The notes under the pieces were generated by a model. It ran no database searches, was not told the DNA's origin, and worked only from the letters and a program-made list of their open reading frames with translations. Both the position numbers and the translations under genes were made by a program. From the NCBI RefSeq assembly GCF_036898095.1, contig NC_090725.1:208727353-208791352 (forward strand): a stretch of DNA of 64,000 nt. Reading direction: 5' to 3'. Source of the stretch: Palaemon carinicauda. Lineage: Eukaryota > Arthropoda > Malacostraca > Decapoda > Palaemonidae. Below are positions 63,991 to 64,000 of this stretch, piece after piece; within the stretch, counting starts at the first letter, position 1; every line of letters starts with the position of its first letter.

Positions 63991-64000
63991 TATGAATATA

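Overview
The window is animal nuclear DNA, most likely from a decapod crustacean. This is inferred from very long (TA)n, (CT)n and (ATT)n microsatellites, several DIRS-type retrotransposons, RTE-like LINEs, Tigger/pogo and hAT DNA transposons, and one intron-rich metazoan gene. I cannot name the species. No bacterial genes, rRNA, tRNA or CRISPR arrays were recognised.

Host gene: four exons of an M1 zinc aminopeptidase (aminopeptidase A/N-like ectoenzyme) lie on the + strand at 31588-31807, 36319-36486, 49729-49960 and 56174-56357. Splice sites and phases are consistent. The exon carrying the HEXXH motif and the C-terminal exons were not found here and probably lie outside the window. The introns are largely transposon sequence.

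Layout. 1-7654: DIRS-like element on the - strand, reading leader, gag, RT-RNase H, tyrosine recombinase, all degraded. 7655-8627: a (TA)n array of about 970 bp. 8628-11451: Tigger A. 11452-21966: one - strand RTE LINE, split by a nearly intact Gypsy element (13289-17728, 4-bp TSD) and by Tigger B (18771-21366). 21967-24066: TA arrays, a LINE relic and a fold-back element. 24067-30686: a structurally complete DIRS element on the + strand, with inverted terminal repeats, an internal complementary region, an intron-like segment inside gag and no tyrosine recombinase. 30687-31250: TA repeats and a LINE 3' end. 31588 onward: aminopeptidase gene, with DIRS relics (33260-34245, 35046-35440), a DIRS 5' end (36525-39404) with a GC-rich duplicated block, a Gypsy fragment (39793-40915), LINE and DIRS fragments (40911-45890), an I/Jockey-type LINE 3' end (45892-47109), an RTE copy carrying a 795-bp hAT element with an 8-bp TSD (47110-48975), an antisense DDE transposase (52230-53536), and after the last exon two RTE copies in inverted orientation (57690-62985) and a second fold-back element (63444-63990).

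The most unusual material is the DIRS family. Its gag begins with a conserved Cys/His motif. Three copies have a splice-acceptor-like sequence just upstream of gag, and one copy has a phase-0 intron-like segment inside gag with a duplicated donor. The ITRs of two families carry the palindrome TGACGTCA. TA microsatellites repeatedly sit at element boundaries and inside the LINE endonuclease gene.
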